From Deltaproteobacteria bacterium (GTDB taxonomy: Bacteria; Myxococcota_A; UBA796; CAJQPC01), in the NCBI GenBank assembly GCA_016717595.1, contig JADKFE010000066.1:1-40580 (forward strand): DNA of 40,580 nt, given 5' to 3'. Position numbers and translations under genes: made by a program. The stretch's first letter is position 1. Each line of letters opens with the position of its first letter. A model generated the notes under the pieces. That model made no database searches. It saw only the letters and a program-made list of their open reading frames with translations, and was not told the origin of the DNA. Below, in pieces: positions 31,761-39,749 of this stretch.

Positions 31761-34049
31761 ATGCTCTGGTGGCTGCCCGACCCCTCGTCCCGCGAGGGTC
31801 TACGCGCCCAGCCTGGCCTGTTTGTGCTGCACCCGTGGTTAGGCGCCGCCGAGGCGCGCCGCCTCGCCCAAGCCATCTCGGCCTTAGACGGCGGGCGCCT
31901 CCCGCTGTTGGCGCTGCCCTACGCCCAGCTTCAGCGCATCGATCCCGCGCTCATGCTGCAGACCGAGGCCGTGCTGCTGATCGAGCTGCCCGAGGGCGCC
32001 ACCCTAGATCCCGACCTCGCCCCCAAGGCCGTGGTGATCGTGCGGGGTCTGCACGCCAGGCCGTCGCCGACCCAGCCCTTGCGGGAGGCGCTCCGCCTCT
32101 CGCTCAGCGTGGCCTTGACCCAAGACGCCCACCCCTTACACCTCGTGGGCGCCGGTCCTTGGCTCAGCCGCCAGCTCGCCCGCCGCGCGGCGGAGCCCGA
32201 CGAGCTCCTCGACCTCCTCGACCGCGCCGTGGCCCACCGCGCGGGCCTCCCCGAACAAGACGAGGAGGCCTGGGCGCGCAGCGTCGAGCACGCCGCCGGG
32301 GCCCACGTCGCCGAACGTCTGCGACGCCTGCCCGCCGAGGCCCGGTGGGACACGCTGCGGGTGCTCTTGGGCCTCGCCGAGCCCGCCGCTGGGTTGCACG
32401 AGGGCGCGCGGGCTGGGCTGCTCACCCTGGATGGCGGCGCCCCCCGCCTCACCGCCGTGGCGCGGGGGCTGGCTGAGGGGGAGGCGCGGGGCGGTCTGCT
32501 CGCGGGGCTCGTGGGGGAGGAGCTGCCGGAGGATCTGCGCGAGGCGCTCACCCCCCCGGTGACACGCGCCGCGTCGATGACGCCGGAGCCCCAGCCCAGC
32601 GGCGCGCAGATCGGCGGCGGCGTCGGCCTCGGGGACGCGGCGCGGGCCTGGGTCAACGCGGCGGAGGGCCTCCGCGACGAGGAGCGGGCGCTGTTGATCC
32701 GGGGCGTCGAGGCCATCGAGACTGCGGAGCGCTGGGCAGGCATCAACGACCAGGGACGCCTCACCACCCTCGGGCCGACGGTGCTGGCGCTGCGGGAGGC
32801 GGGGCGGAGCGGCGTCGGCGCCTTCGGCGTGTTGGCGGCGGCGCTTGGGGAGCTGCTCGTGCTGGCGGCGGCCTGGCTCCCTGAAGACGAGCCCCGGGGC
32901 GCGCGGGCCGTGGCGGAGCTGCGCAGCATGGCCCAGCGCGGCGCCTTGCCCCCGGCGGTGTGGGCCTGCGCGCTCTTGCAGCGGGCGACCACGCTGCTGT
33001 CAGCGCCCCAGGCCGAGGATCGGCGGGCCGAGGTAGCCGCTCTCTTGGAGGAGCAGGCGTCTGTCGCGGGTGGTGAGCGCGCCCGGGCGGAGGGGCTCGG
33101 GCTGCGCGGGCTGCTCCTCAAGGCGCAGGGGCAGCCGGACGAGGCCCTGCTGGCGTTCCAGGAGGCGGGCAGAGCCTTCGGCGCGTTGGGGCTGGCGCGA
33201 GACCAAGCCATCACCATAAGCCAGATCGCCGACGTGCTCCAGGCGCGCGGACAGCTCGACGAGGCCCTCCGCATCTTCCGGGAGGAGGTGCTCCCCGTCT
33301 TCGAGCGACTCGGCGACGTGCACGCCAAGGCCATCACCCTGGGCAAGATCGCCGACGTGCTCCAGGCGCGCGGACAGCTCGACGAGGCCCTCCGCATCCT
33401 CCGGGAGGAGGAGCTCCCCGTCTTCGAGCGACTCGGCGACGTGCGCGCCAAGGCCGTCACCCTGGGCAAGATCGCCGACGTGCTCCAGGCGCGGGGACAG
33501 CTCGACGAGGCCAACCGCATCCGGCGAGAGGAGGTGCTCCCCGTCTTCGAGCGACTCGGCGACGTGCGCGAGCAAGGCCGTCACCATGGGCAAGATCGCC
33601 GACGTGCTCCAGGCGCGCGGACAGCTCGACGAGGCCCTCCGCATCCGCAGGGAGGAGGAGCTCCCCGTCTACGAGCGACTCGGCGACGTGCGCTCCAAGG
33701 CCGTCACCATGGGCCAGATCGCCGACGTGCTCCAGGCGCGCGGACAGCTCGACGAGGCCCTCCGCATCCGCAGGGAGGAGGTGCTCCCCGTCTACGAGCG
33801 CCTCGGCGACGTGAACGCTTGGCAGGCCAACACCACTGCTCCACCTCGACCGCGACCAGGCGCGCGGAAGCAGCTCGCGTGGCTCACCTCCCTCTCCGGG
33901 GAGGAACCTCTCCCGGACTTCAGCACTCGGCGCTCTGCGCAAGGCCAACTGGGCCGATCCGCGCTGAGGCCCGGGCTGGCGAGGCCCTCCGCATCCGCAG
34001 GGAGGAGGTGCTCCCTGTCCTACGAGCGCCTGGGGAATCCAAGGCGTGA
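31761..34049 (+). CDS. TPR-repeat protein, frame broken near 33570, left module
   Basis: The intact reading covers residues 1 to about 600. The N-terminal domain (1-150; LFVLHPWLGAAEARRLAQ, LLIELPEGATLDPDLAPKAV) is unrecognised. A helical middle (about 150-430) leads into tetratricopeptide repeats. The last four or five are 41-residue copies of IADVLQARGQLDEALRI, REEVLPVFERLGDV, near-identical in DNA. At about 33570 one extra base (GCGCGAGCAAGG where neighbouring copies have GCGCGCCAAGG or GCGCTCCAAGG) shifts the frame. The as-read frame then runs through non-TPR sequence to TGA 34047-34049. The true product continues in the frame at 33586. It is three bases after the ATPase. Confidence 0.7.
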   Translation: MLWWLPDPSSREGLRAQPGLFVLHPWLGAAEARRLAQAISALDGGRLPLLALPYAQLQRIDPALMLQTEAVLLIELPEGATLDPDLAPKAVVIVRGLHARPSPTQPLREALRLSLSVALTQDAHPLHLVGAGPWLSRQLARRAAEPDELLDLLDRAVAHRAGLPEQDEEAWARSVEHAAGAHVAERLRRLPAEARWDTLRVLLGLAEPAAGLHEGARAGLLTLDGGAPRLTAVARGLAEGEARGGLLAGLVGEELPEDLREALTPPVTRAASMTPEPQPSGAQIGGGVGLGDAARAWVNAAEGLRDEERALLIRGVEAIETAERWAGINDQGRLTTLGPTVLALREAGRSGVGAFGVLAAALGELLVLAAAWLPEDEPRGARAVAELRSMAQRGALPPAVWACALLQRATTLLSAPQAEDRRAEVAALLEEQASVAGGERARAEGLGLRGLLLKAQGQPDEALLAFQEAGRAFGALGLARDQAITISQIADVLQARGQLDEALRIFREEVLPVFERLGDVHAKAITLGKIADVLQARGQLDEALRILREEELPVFERLGDVRAKAVTLGKIADVLQARGQLDEANRIRREEVLPVFERLGDVREQGRHHGQDRRRAPGARTARRGPPHPQGGGAPRLRATRRRALQGRHHGPDRRRAPGARTARRGPPHPQGGGAPRLRAPRRRERLAGQHHCSTSTATRRAEAARVAHLPLRGGTSPGLQHSALCARPTGPIRAEARAGEALRIRREEVLPVLRAPGESKA
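33216..33831 (+). repeat. Five near-identical 123-bp TPR-coding repeats
   Basis: The conserved ATCGCCGACGTGCTCCAGG word starts at 33225, 33348, 33471, 33595 and 33718. Steps are 123, 123, 124 and 123, so one copy has an extra base. Each unit encodes a 41-residue TPR. Near-identity at DNA level shows recent tandem duplication. Confidence 0.85.
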
Positions 34050-34479
34050 CCTGGCGGTTGAGCAGGCCAACGTCGCCACCTTGCTCCTCCTCTCTCGCGA
34101 CCGGAAGCGCCGCGACGAGGCCCTCACCCTGCTCACCACCGCCCTCAAGAGCGCCGTGGACCTCAACCTCCCGGTGGAGGCCGAGCAGATTCGTGGCGTC
34201 TTCCGCCGATCGGCCTCGCCCCGCTGGCGCCCCCGTCGGCCCTCCCCAAACTCGCGCGCTCGTCTTTGGCGCGCAGCCGCGGCGCAAGGCGCAGCTCGTT
34301 TGGCCCCGGCGGGCCCGGCGCCGCTGTGGCCTTCAGCCTGCCCGCCCCTTGGTCTTGCGCGATCAAGGCCCCGCCGCGCCACACCACCGACCCCCTTCCC
34401 AGGGTTAGCGCCCCCGCATCCCCACCCCCCAACTTTTTTCGCCTCCCCCTCTTGCATCCGCTCACCGCATAAGCCATGA
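33586..34479 (+). pseudogene. Out-of-frame continuation of the left-module TPR gene
   Basis: After the extra base at about 33570 the TPR frame resumes: MGKIADVLQARGQLDEAL, a second copy MGQIADVLQARGQ, then GDVNAWQANTT. Between about 33832 and 33960 no frame stays TPR-like, so more indels or a deletion are present. The frame ending at 34049 briefly regains EALRIRREEVLPV. A doubled C near 34019 then returns this frame to YERLGNPRRDLAVEQANVAT, then LLLLSRDRKRRDEALTLLTT and ALKSAVDLNLPVEAEQIRGV. Beyond about 34205 I see no protein-like pattern. Taken together the 3' third is broken by at least three indels. Confidence 0.55.
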
Positions 34480-34896
34480 TCTCTCTGTGCGGATCTCCGC
34501 ACCCGGCGCCCTCAGGCCCCGGTCGTTCTCTTCACCAAAAACACGAGGGCCCCCCGGTGCGCCAACACCGAGAGGCCCGATCAGGACCACGATGCACCAA
34601 CATCGCGCCCAATCACCCGGAGTATGTGCCGGGCTCTCTCCTCATAACCGCCCTCCGCTCCCCGCCGAGCCCCCGCGCTGGCCCCCACGCCTCGGGTCCA
34701 CCGCCTAAGCCGCGCTCTACGGTCACTTAGCGTCCACCTCACCGCTCAAGATCCCCCGATCTTCTGCGGCGTGGCCCCTCACGCGCCCACGATCCTCCCC
34801 CGTCTCCCCAGTCGGCGGCGGGTGGTGGCGCGCGCTGGGCCGAGCTTCGCCCAAACGAACCACCATTCACCTCCCTGGCGGGAGAACGGACCTCCT
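34206..34896. other. Gene-poor C-rich interval
   Basis: About 690 bases with open frames that look non-coding on both strands. It is strongly C-rich on the plus strand, with a T-run at 34434-34439 after a C-rich stretch, no clear stem before it, and a matching G-rich block on the minus strand. It may be the decayed 3' end of the TPR gene plus a promoter region for the gene at 34897. No repeat or RNA was recognised. Confidence 0.4.
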
Positions 34897-35469
34897 ATGT
34901 CTCAAGAACACGACCACACGCTGACCCTCTACACCCTTCACGGCCTGGCGGTGGCCTTGCGCGACCGCGCCGACTGCAACACCGAGCGCGCCGAGGCGCT
35001 CCTTGTGCAGATCGAGGACAGCTTCCAGCGGCAGCTTCGTGGTGAGCCCATTGATCTGGGCGAGCTGCTCGCCGCCAGCGAGACGGCGGCGGCGGACTTC
35101 GACACCAGCCGCCGCCTGTCCAACCGGCTTCGTCGGGGCGCCAAGGCCCTGGCGGTGGAGGCCGGGACGCTCGTGACCTTGCCTCGGCTGGTCGCCCCCG
35201 AGCGGGTGCTGAAGGCCCTGCCCACCCTCTCCGACGCCGCCGCGACCCTTCGCCGGGCGGTCCCCCGCGCGCGGCTGGTGCTGATGGCGCAGGAGCTGAC
35301 GGCCGCGCTTGGGTCGCTCGCCCTCGCCGCCAGCCAGCGGCCGGTCACTGAAGAGGAGCTGGCGCCGCTGCGGGCGATCTTCGCGCGCCTGGACGGTCTG
35401 CCCCAGGCCCTGACCGGCGCCCGGGAGCGCCTCGGCGCGGCGCTGTCGGAGATCGACGGCGAGGAGTGA
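34897..35469 (+). CDS. Helical protein of unknown function
   Basis: 190 residues from ATG 34897, MSQEHDHTLTLYTLHGLAVA. GGGAG lies about 12 bases upstream. It is nearly all helix: ERAEALLVQIEDSFQRQL, GELLAASETAAADFDTSRRL and LVLMAQELTAALGSLALAAS. It is acidic at the end (SEIDGEE), with no signal peptide and no membrane segment. I do not recognise it. It follows the broken TPR gene and precedes the 42-bp repeat array, inside the two-module locus, so a role with the ATPases is possible but only by position. The frame is open to 34771, but that part is Pro/Arg-rich and unlike the rest. Confidence 0.6.
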   Translation: MSQEHDHTLTLYTLHGLAVALRDRADCNTERAEALLVQIEDSFQRQLRGEPIDLGELLAASETAAADFDTSRRLSNRLRRGAKALAVEAGTLVTLPRLVAPERVLKALPTLSDAAATLRRAVPRARLVLMAQELTAALGSLALAASQRPVTEEELAPLRAIFARLDGLPQALTGARERLGAALSEIDGEE

Positions 35470-35530
35470 GCGCCCGGCGCGGGGGTGTCGCGTGTGGCGG
35501 CGCCCCGACGCTGCGCCTGACCTTGGGTCA

Positions 35531-35950
35531 GCGCCGGAGCGGCCTCGACCGCGAGCGCCTGAACCCTGAATCAGCGCCAGAGGCACCTCGACCGCGAGCG
35601 CCCGAACCCCAAACAGCGTGGGAGTGGCCTCGACCGCGAGCGCCCGACCCCCAATCTGCTCCGGAGCGGCCTCGACCGCGAGCGCCCGAACCCAAACCAG
35701 CGCCGGAGGCACCTCGACCCGTCGCGCCCGAACCCTAACCAGCGCTGGAGCGACCTCGACCGCGAGCGCCCGACCCCCAATCAGCGCGGCAGGCGACCTC
35801 GACCTCGTCGCGTCCGACCCCAATCAGTGCCGGAGGCACCTCGACCCGCCGCGCCCGAACCCTAACCAGCGCCGGAGGCACCTCGACCCGTCGCGCCCGA
35901 CCCCCAATCAGCGCGGGAGCGGCCTCGACCGCGAGACGCCGATCCGCCTC
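35531..35950. repeat. Ten-copy 42-bp tandem repeat array
   Basis: Each unit begins GCGCCGGAGC-G/C-, passes CCTCGACCGCGAGCGCCCGA and ends in CCC-A/T-A-A-T/C-CA. Copies are head to tail with no spacers and differ at scattered positions (for example CGCGAGCGC against CGTCGCGCC). 42 is a multiple of three and both strands stay open in some frames, but the translations are low-complexity. It occupies the start of an otherwise gene-free 848-base interval (35470-36317). Candidate minisatellite, recombination or protein-binding array. Confidence 0.8.
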
Positions 35951-36191
35951 GTCGAGACGCCCGGGGTAGTCGCGGCGCCGCTTGGTCTCGCGCAAAGCCG
36001 CAAAGCCGCAAAGCCGCAGAGAGGTCAGCGGGATCCCCAATCCTCGCCGCAAAGCAGGCGGGGCTGAGCGTCCCGCGCCAACGCCAACGTGCTGCGGCTC
36101 AACCTGCAACTCTGGGCTGAGCTCTCTGCGGCTTTGCGGCTTTGCGCGACCTTCTCGCGAGACGCCGATCGCCTCGTCGAGACGGTCGGGG
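35931..36191. repeat. Composite element: direct repeats around a CAAAGCCG inverted repeat
   Basis: Near-identical direct repeats at 35931-35966 and 36157-36191 (GCGAGACGCCGATC, then GCCTCGTCGAGACG) differ by one indel and a few bases. Between them are inverted arms built of AAAGCCGC units: 35990-36023 and 36122-36147. The left arm has one more 8-base unit. The intervening ~98 bases are not coding by eye. Related GCAAAGxCGCAAAG repeats are, from memory, widespread intergenic elements in several phyla. From 36192 to 36317 I see only the likely leader of the next gene. Confidence 0.65.
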
Positions 36192-36317
36192 TTGGCACGA
36201 CGGCGCCCCGCCCCCCCAATCTGCCTTGCGAGCCCGGAGATCCTGTGGCATCGTCTTGGGGTCTTGGCGGGGGGTGTCCCGCGAGGCGAATCCTCCCGAG
36301 CCACGGAGCAGCACACG

Positions 36318-37028
36318 ATGATCGTCAACACTCTGTTCCCCTCCCAACGCAGCCAGCTCCTCCACGCCGCCACGACGATGCTCACGCTGCTCGCCGCCGC
36401 GACGACCGACCCCAAGGTCAAGGCGCTCATCGAGCAGTGGGTGCAGGCCCTCGCGCAGTCTCTCGTGGACGCGCGCACGAACCACCGGGCCAAACAAGGC
36501 GTCTGGCGCGCGCGTTACGACGAGCTGGCCCCGCTAAACGACGCCGCGGACGCCGCGCTGCGCTTCGCTGAGGCGGCGATCAAAAAGAAGCTCGGCGCGG
36601 CGGGGGTGGCGCTGTTCCATCGCCTGCTCGGCGTGGGCAAGCTCTCGGATGTGACCGGCGCGCCCTTGGCCCGGCAGCACAGCCTCGTCGAGGACCTCCG
36701 CGCCCGCGTCGAGGCCGAGCCCGACGCCCACGACCTGCCCGCAGAGCGCCTGGAGGAGGTCTTCACCACCAACGCCGCCCTGGGCGCGGGCGTGCTCGCC
36801 GAGCAAGACGCCAAGCGCGCCTGGAAGGCCGCCTCCAGCGCCTTAGACGACGTTGAAGACAGCTTCCGCGACGGCTACCGCGTGCTCGTGAAGTCCGTCG
36901 TGCAGCTCTTGGGCGAGGACGGCGCCCAGGCCATCCTGCCGATGTTCACCCGCTCGGAGCGCGACCCGAGCGTGACCCCCGCCGAGCCCAGCGTTCAGCA
37001 GGCCGCCGAGGACGACGACGAGGGGTGA
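36318..37028 (+). CDS. Helical protein of unknown function
   Basis: 236 residues from ATG 36318, MIVNTLFPSQRSQLLHAATT. Mostly amphipathic helix: VKALIEQWVQALAQSLVDAR, AALRFAEAAIKKKLGAAGVA, HSLVEDLRARVEAEPDAHDL, then SFRDGYRVLVKSVVQLLGED. It ends in an acidic EDDDEG tail. There is no signal peptide and no recognised family. Its length, helix content and acidic tail resemble the protein at 34897, but I cannot align them, so common ancestry is unproven. The frame open further upstream runs through the inverted-repeat element and is rejected. It is convergent with the right TPR gene, separated by a terminator-like hairpin. Confidence 0.6.
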   Translation: MIVNTLFPSQRSQLLHAATTMLTLLAAATTDPKVKALIEQWVQALAQSLVDARTNHRAKQGVWRARYDELAPLNDAADAALRFAEAAIKKKLGAAGVALFHRLLGVGKLSDVTGAPLARQHSLVEDLRARVEAEPDAHDLPAERLEEVFTTNAALGAGVLAEQDAKRAWKAASSALDDVEDSFRDGYRVLVKSVVQLLGEDGAQAILPMFTRSERDPSVTPAEPSVQQAAEDDDEG

Positions 37029-37077
37029 GAGGGTGGGGCGGCGCCCGGTAGACAGCGGCGCCGTCACCCGGCGCGAC

Positions 37078-37114
37078 GCCTCCGTCACACGATCCTTTGC
37101 GTGTGGGCGGAGGC
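37078..37114. terminator. Bidirectional terminator-like hairpin
   Basis: GCCTCCGTCACACG (37078-37091) pairs with CGTGTGGGCGGAGGC (37100-37114) across an 8-base loop, with one mismatch/bulge. It stands between convergent genes (stops at 37028 and 37145). There is no long T-run. Confidence 0.45.
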
Positions 37115-37144
37115 GCGTGAGGCCCGCCTAGCGGAGGGCGCCGC

Positions 37145-38179
37145 TCAGCCCTTGGTGCGCTCGGATGGTGACGGCGGGGCTGTGGGTGCGATCCCCAGGG
37201 TCGACATCATCGGCTGAACTTTCTTCAGCAGCTCGGTCAGCCCCTGCGCTTGGGCGGCGGCCTCGATGTTTGGCAACGAGGTGCGGGCGGCGGCGAGGTC
37301 TTCAGGTTTGCCTCTCCGGAGCTGCAACTCAACCACAAACGCCTCCTCTGCCAGCGCCTCCCCCGCCGGGCCGTGCTCACGAAGCCAGGGCAGAACGACC
37401 GCTTGAAGCAGGTGGAGGGCTTCATCCAGCCTCCCCATCGCCGAGAACAACTGGACGAGCCGGGATGATAGCCGCGTCTGGAGATACTTGTCTCCCAGGT
37501 CCGCGACCAGGGGCGCCAGCTCGTCTTTGAACAGGCGCAGCGCCTTTCGCCGTCGGCCTTGGCCGAGGTAGACCCCCGCGATCTCGTTCAGAGTCTCGGC
37601 GACGAGGCGCTTCTCCCCGAGGCGACGAAAGACGGGCAGCACCTCGGCTTGATAGACCCGGAGCGCCTCGTCGAGCAAACCCCGCGCCGTGAGGATCCGG
37701 GCGATGTTGTGCTGCACCACCGCCGCCGCGCGCACGTCCCCCGAGCGCTGCACCAGCGGCAGCATCCCCTCACGCAGCCTCCGCAGCGCCTCGTCGGACT
37801 GGTGGTCCAACTCATGGAGCATCACGGTGATCAGCGCTTGCACATTCGCGACAACTGCGGGTTCACGGAGGAGCTCAGAGAAGGCGCGCACGTCGTCTTG
37901 CTGGGCTCGGAGCACCTCCTCAGGCTGGCCCAACGCCGTGAGCAGCTCCACGCGCTGCACCCGAGCCCGCCCCACGATGCCGATCTCTCCGAGGCGCTGC
38001 GCCCAAGGCAAGATCTGCCTGGTGAGGAGCTGTAGCGCAGCGTCGTGCTCCCCGCGCCGGGTCAACACCTCCACGAGCCCCAGGCGCGCGTCGAGCTGCA
38101 GGCGCGCATCCCCCGCCCGCTCAAGCCGGGGGAGCGCCTCATCGCGGATCGCCACGAGGGCGCCCTCCACGTCCCCCAA
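37145..38179 (-). CDS. TPR protein, main C-terminal part, right module
   Basis: 344 residues in this frame, made almost wholly of TPR-like helical pairs: VLTRRGEHDAALQLLTRQIL, ARILTARGLLDEALRVYQAE, IAGVYLGQGRRRKALRLFKD and LFSAMGRLDEALHLLQAVVL. It ends in a Pro/Ser tail. The true gene is longer. Just before this frame a run of four C at 38182-38185 (plus strand) would need one more base to join the N-terminal part (up to 38638). The GTG/ATG at 38179 is therefore probably not the real start. Repeat register resembles the left-module TPR protein (LDEALRI-type), making them likely relatives. Last gene of the right operon. Confidence 0.7.
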   Translation of the reverse strand: MGDVEGALVAIRDEALPRLERAGDARLQLDARLGLVEVLTRRGEHDAALQLLTRQILPWAQRLGEIGIVGRARVQRVELLTALGQPEEVLRAQQDDVRAFSELLREPAVVANVQALITVMLHELDHQSDEALRRLREGMLPLVQRSGDVRAAAVVQHNIARILTARGLLDEALRVYQAEVLPVFRRLGEKRLVAETLNEIAGVYLGQGRRRKALRLFKDELAPLVADLGDKYLQTRLSSRLVQLFSAMGRLDEALHLLQAVVLPWLREHGPAGEALAEEAFVVELQLRRGKPEDLAAARTSLPNIEAAAQAQGLTELLKKVQPMMSTLGIAPTAPPSPSERTKG

Positions 38180-38185
38180 CGCCCC

Positions 38186-38638
38186 ACGAGTGCGCGGCCG
38201 ATGAGCAGCCAGGTCTCCCCAATGAGCTGGTCATCATCCCCAAACGACCCCGCCCAGGGGAGCAGCTCACCCTCCAGGCGCCGGAGCGCCTCCGCGTGGC
38301 GCCCAGCGTCCTGCAAGCGCCTCAGCTCATCCCGCAGCGCGAAGAACGCGGCGTCTCCGCCGATCCTGACGCTTGACTCCGCAGCTCGCGGCATCCACCC
38401 AAGCGCCTCGTGGACCCGGTTGAGGTCAACCACCTGCGCGCCGCGCCTTGGGCAGCAACGAGACGCCCAGCCGCGCCGCGAGGCCCTCACCGCTCGGCAA
38501 AGACACTCCGCTCCAGCGCACCCCCAACGCGGCGCGAACCCGCGAGATCACAGCCTCGGCGACACGCTCTCCGGCGAGGCTTGGCGGCGTCGCGATCGGC
38601 TCGACCACGACGAGGGCCTCTACGGGGCTAGCCGTCAC
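38186..38638 (-). pseudogene. N-terminal part of the right-module TPR gene, two frame breaks
   Basis: GTG 38638 overlaps the stop of the upstream gene by 11 bases and opens MTASPVEALVVVEPIATPPS, GERVAEAVISRVRAALGVRW and SLLPKARRAGG before stopping at 38426. A second frame carries on with VVDLNRVHEALGWMPRAAE, AAFFALRDELRRLQDAGRHA and GETWLLIGRALV, and then meets the missing-base site at 38182-38185. Rejoining all three frames gives one TPR protein of about 495 residues. Both breaks are single-base and G/C-rich, so sequencing error is plausible. Confidence 0.55.
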
Positions 38639-39749
38639 TCAGCGCCTTGAGCGGCTCATTGAGCGCCTCGCCGAGCGCCCCCTGCGGCGTAGCGCGGTGG
38701 CCAGCGTCTCCCGGCTCGCTGGGAGGCGCCACGCCCAGGGGGCCGAGCACCGCCCAGCGGCCCTCCACGTCGGGGGTGGGCGCGTCGACACGCGGCGCCT
38801 CGCCCCCTCGCCAGCGCGCCGCCAAGGCGTGAAGCCCTAAGAACTTGGCCAGCTCAGCGTGCCGTTGACCGTTCAGCGCGCCCAAGAACAAGGCGTAGAA
38901 CCGTGCGCTCACGACTTCCGGGATGACCGCCGGGGGCAGCCCCAACGCGCGGGGGTCGAGGTCGAGCTGGGCGGCCAAGGCGCCGGGATCATCAGGCGCC
39001 TGCCCCACACAGAGCGCGGCCGCCTCAACCCAGGGGCAAGGCCGGGCGTCTAGGCGCGGCGCGACGTCAACGGCCACGGGCGGGTCATGCAGCACGATGG
39101 CATGTCGAGGCGACTCCGCCCAGACGGCGAGCTGCGTGAAGGTGTCGAGCACGTCGCGGCCCCCCTCGACCCACACCGGGCCCGCCGCCAAGGCGTCCGC
39201 CAGCGTGTCGGGCTCGACGTCACCGGGCCAGACGGCGAAGCCTGGGGGCGGCGTCGCGGGCCCGACGAGGGTGAGCGGCTCGATCAAGCGCTCGGCGACG
39301 GCGAGGGCCTCCTCCACAAACCGGGGCGTCTTTGGGGGCAGATAAAAACGGGAGGAGATCCAGCTCGTGAGGTCCGGCGCCTGGGACTGTAGCAGCGCGA
39401 AGCCCTCAGGATCACACCACAAGATGAGCTGAAGACGCTGGTGGACGAGGTTCGGGCGCCAGAGGTTGAGCGCGTAGGCGTAGCGCTCCGGTCGAACAAA
39501 CACCACACGCGCGCCGTGGGGGGCTCGGCTGAGATCGGCGGGGTGAAGCGCGACGCGCACCGGGGGCACCCCGCCGTCCGGTCCCGGGACGGCGCTCAGG
39601 AGCGCGTGGAGCGTCGAGGCCCAGGCGTCATCGGGCGCGATCAAGCTCAACAAGACGCCGTCGGTCGGCAGCGAGAGGAGGAGCGTCAGCTCGTCGCGCC
39701 AGCCCGCGTCAAGGTCTTCTTGATCAGCGCCGTGTGGGGGAGGAACCAT
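38628..39749 (-). CDS. Unknown 373-residue protein of the right ATPase module
   Basis: Begins MVPPPHGADQEDLDAGWRDE at ATG 39749. The ATG lies 64 bases inside the ATPase gene. It has RVVFVRPERYAYALNLWRPN, LQLILWCDPEGFALLQSQAP and DLTSWISSRFYLPP. That order resembles, from memory, an LNxxRDxL...LVLWxP...APDFxxWxS element found near the start of bacterial ATPase-TPR proteins of NLR-like type. The second half (ERLIEPLTLVGPATPPPG, VWVEGGRDVLDTFTQLAVW) is unrecognised. Its end overlaps the TPR start. It may be the sensor or effector part of a split protein; unproven. Confidence 0.6.
   Translation of the reverse strand: MVPPPHGADQEDLDAGWRDELTLLLSLPTDGVLLSLIAPDDAWASTLHALLSAVPGPDGGVPPVRVALHPADLSRAPHGARVVFVRPERYAYALNLWRPNLVHQRLQLILWCDPEGFALLQSQAPDLTSWISSRFYLPPKTPRFVEEALAVAERLIEPLTLVGPATPPPGFAVWPGDVEPDTLADALAAGPVWVEGGRDVLDTFTQLAVWAESPRHAIVLHDPPVAVDVAPRLDARPCPWVEAAALCVGQAPDDPGALAAQLDLDPRALGLPPAVIPEVVSARFYALFLGALNGQRHAELAKFLGLHALAARWRGGEAPRVDAPTPDVEGRWAVLGPLGVAPPSEPGDAGHRATPQGALGEALNEPLKALSDG

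Noticed and set aside
34390..34439. G-quadruplex on the minus strand
   Set aside because: G-runs are present but one loop is about ten bases and the whole interval is C-rich on the plus strand, so this may be composition only.
35531..35950. CRISPR array
   Set aside because: Units are contiguous with no unique spacers, and no cas gene is present.
34867..36493. Long minus-strand open frames through the 42-bp array
   Set aside because: They translate the repeat into low-complexity Val/Arg/Ala runs and have no start signals; openness follows from the 42-bp period and high G+C.
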